Origin: Candidatus Thorarchaeota archaeon | Lineage (GTDB): Archaea > Asgardarchaeota > Thorarchaeia > Thorarchaeales > Thorarchaeaceae | Assembly: GCA_029855925.1 (NCBI GenBank) | Contig: JAGSHP010000181.1 | Location: 1 to 13,670, forward strand | Reading direction: 5' to 3' | DNA length: 13,670 bases | Shown here: one piece after another, positions 12,455 through 13,670 of the stretch | How positions within the stretch are numbered: the first letter of the stretch is position 1 | Layout of the letters: each line of letters begins with the position of its first letter | Position numbers and translations under genes: made by a program | The notes under the pieces: model-generated | Databases searched by the model: none | Told to the model about the DNA's origin: nothing | What the model saw: only the letters and a program-made list of their open reading frames with translations

Positions 12455-13670
12455 ATGGAGTTGACAAGTCGGTTGGAAAAGCCTTTGGATAAGCTCTTTG
12501 ACAAGTTCCTTCAGGGGCAGTCAATATTTCGCAATCGAAGTGCATTACGCCCAACATTTGTTCCTGACAAGCTCCCATATCGCCAAGAGCAAATGAGTCG
12601 TATCGCATCAATTCTCGGTCCTGCACTGAGCGGGGCGCCCCCGTCTAATCTTCTCTGTTATGGGAAGACCGGGACCGGAAAGACGGTTGTCGCGAAGTAT
12701 GTACTAAATGCCCTAGTCGAAAAGGCAACAGACAGCAGTGTCAAGCCTCCTCTGAGTGCATTTGTCAACTGTAGAATAGTTGGCACAAACTATCGAGTTC
12801 TTCGCAGTCTCTGTGATCAGATCGGGGCGCGAATGCCCGACGGTTCGGATGTGCCCTTCACCGGCCTGCCAACTGACGAGATACGCTCGGTCCTGAAGAG
12901 CAAGCTGGACGAGGACGAGAACATCCTTGTTGTTGTGCTTGACGAGGTGGACAGTCTGCTGAAGAGGGATGTCAGTCAAGGAAATGACATTCTCTATGGG
13001 CTGACCAGAATGAACAGCGAACTTGCCAATAGTAGGATCTCAATCATCGGAATTAGTAACGACCTGAAGTTCAAGGAGATGCTCGACCCACGTGTATTGA
13101 GCAGCCTCGGTGAGGAGGAAGTGGTCTTCCCGCCTTACAATGCAGTTGAGCTGAAGGGCATTCTCGAACAGCGTGTGAAACTGGCCTTCAATGATGGCGT
13201 CATTGCAGATGAGGGTGTCATTAATCTGGTCGGTGCTCTGGCAGCCCAAGAGCATGGTGATGCCAGACGTGCATTGGACCTTCTGAGAACGGCGGGTGAG
13301 CTTGCAGAACGAAAGGGCGACGACACGGTCACACAGGCGCATGTCCGTGAAGCGCAGAAGATCCTTGAGCGTGACAGCGTTTCCGAGGCCATTAAGACGC
13401 TTCCCATGCAATCGAAGGCAGTCCTGTTCGCAGTCTATCTTCTAACTACGAAGGGGCAACGGGACATCTTCACCGGCGAATGCTTCAATGTATATACTGA
13501 GGTGGCACGTGCTCTCTCTCTTGACACATTGACCCAGCGTCGGGTCTCCGACCTTATCTCAGAGCTTGACATGCTTGGTCTCATCAACACGACAATCATC
13601 TCCAAAGGTCGCTACGGCAGGACCAAGAAGATCCGGTTGGCAGTGAGCCAGAAACAGATTGGTGAGGTCC
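12455..13670 (+). CDS. cdc6: Orc1/Cdc6 replication initiator (partial, C-terminus beyond window)
   Basis: Initiator ATPase that recognises origins and loads MCM. The visible 405 residues include the N-terminal helix region, Walker A GKTGTGKT (70-77), Walker B VVVLDEVD (Asp163-Glu164), sensor 1 around Ser-Asn-Asp (201-203), the conserved DPRVLSSLGEEEV element, and sensor 2 GDARRA (268-273). Most of the C-terminal winged-helix domain follows (TLTQRRVSDLISELDMLGLI and beyond); only its end is missing. ATG at 12455 is the only reasonable start, because an in-frame TAA lies two codons upstream; no good SD is seen, so it may be translated from a short or leaderless transcript. All ATPase residues are intact. 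It is divergent from the methyltransferase operon, next to the ORB-like spacer. Confidence 0.95.
   Translation, partial: MELTSRLEKPLDKLFDKFLQGQSIFRNRSALRPTFVPDKLPYRQEQMSRIASILGPALSGAPPSNLLCYGKTGTGKTVVAKYVLNALVEKATDSSVKPPLSAFVNCRIVGTNYRVLRSLCDQIGARMPDGSDVPFTGLPTDEIRSVLKSKLDEDENILVVVLDEVDSLLKRDVSQGNDILYGLTRMNSELANSRISIIGISNDLKFKEMLDPRVLSSLGEEEVVFPPYNAVELKGILEQRVKLAFNDGVIADEGVINLVGALAAQEHGDARRALDLLRTAGELAERKGDDTVTQAHVREAQKILERDSVSEAIKTLPMQSKAVLFAVYLLTTKGQRDIFTGECFNVYTEVARALSLDTLTQRRVSDLISELDMLGLINTTIISKGRYGRTKKIRLAVSQKQIGEV

Noticed and set aside
1..13670. CRISPR arrays, insertion sequences, tRNA or rRNA genes.
   Set aside because: No regularly spaced repeats, transposase motifs, tRNA cloverleaf or rRNA-like stretches were found while reading both strands.

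Overview
The window is archaeal. It carries a small primase subunit, GINS, PCNA, the transcription-cleavage factor TFS, RNA polymerase subunit L (Rpb11), exosome subunit Csl4, an Orc1/Cdc6 initiator and a soluble heterodisulfide reductase (Hdr) set. Shine-Dalgarno (SD) sequences are clear and GTG and TTG starts are common. Base composition is moderate and genes are tightly packed, often overlapping by one to a few bases. The gene set, the enlarged zinc-rich primase and the Arg-rich Csl4 tail would fit an Asgard (for example Thorarchaeia-like) genome, but that placement is a guess from general impression, not proof.

Layout. (1) 1-4175, minus strand: an hdrC-hdrB-hdrA-hdrA' operon. The two HdrA paralogues look complementary: one has the iron-sulfur insertion but no N-terminal domain, the other has the N-terminal domain but no insertion. 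The second runs off the left edge. (2) 4261-8385, minus strand: a replication/transcription cluster reading TFS, an OB-fold protein, PCNA, PriS, GINS, a small helical protein and a small two-helix membrane protein. Most of its junctions are overlaps or near-overlaps. (3) 8386-8805: a 420-base divergent intergenic region with a TATA box, SD, 16-codon upstream ORF and several dyads. It leads into trpB2 on the plus strand (8806-10104). (4) 10105-10191: a short convergent gap with a near-perfect 13-bp hairpin. (5) 10192-12307, minus strand: METTL5-like methyltransferase, Csl4, RpoL and an RNase III-fold protein, all overlapping or nearly so, forming an RNA-synthesis/processing operon. (6) 12308-12454: a divergent spacer with sequences resembling archaeal origin recognition boxes, just upstream of orc1/cdc6 (plus strand, cut by the right edge).

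How the parts fit. Cdc6 marks a possible origin. PriS, GINS and PCNA are fork components (priming, CMG helicase cofactor, clamp), with the OB-fold protein a candidate ssDNA binder. TFS and RpoL link to RNA polymerase, and Csl4 plus the RNase III-like protein to RNA turnover. The Hdr operon is a separate electron-transfer module that probably works by flavin-based electron bifurcation. TrpB2 is a stand-alone tryptophan synthase beta chain without trpA here. The best candidates for something not yet described are the split/complementary HdrA pair, the two small proteins after GINS, the primase with two extra zinc-ribbon-like insertions, the structured leader of trpB2, and the possible origin next to cdc6.
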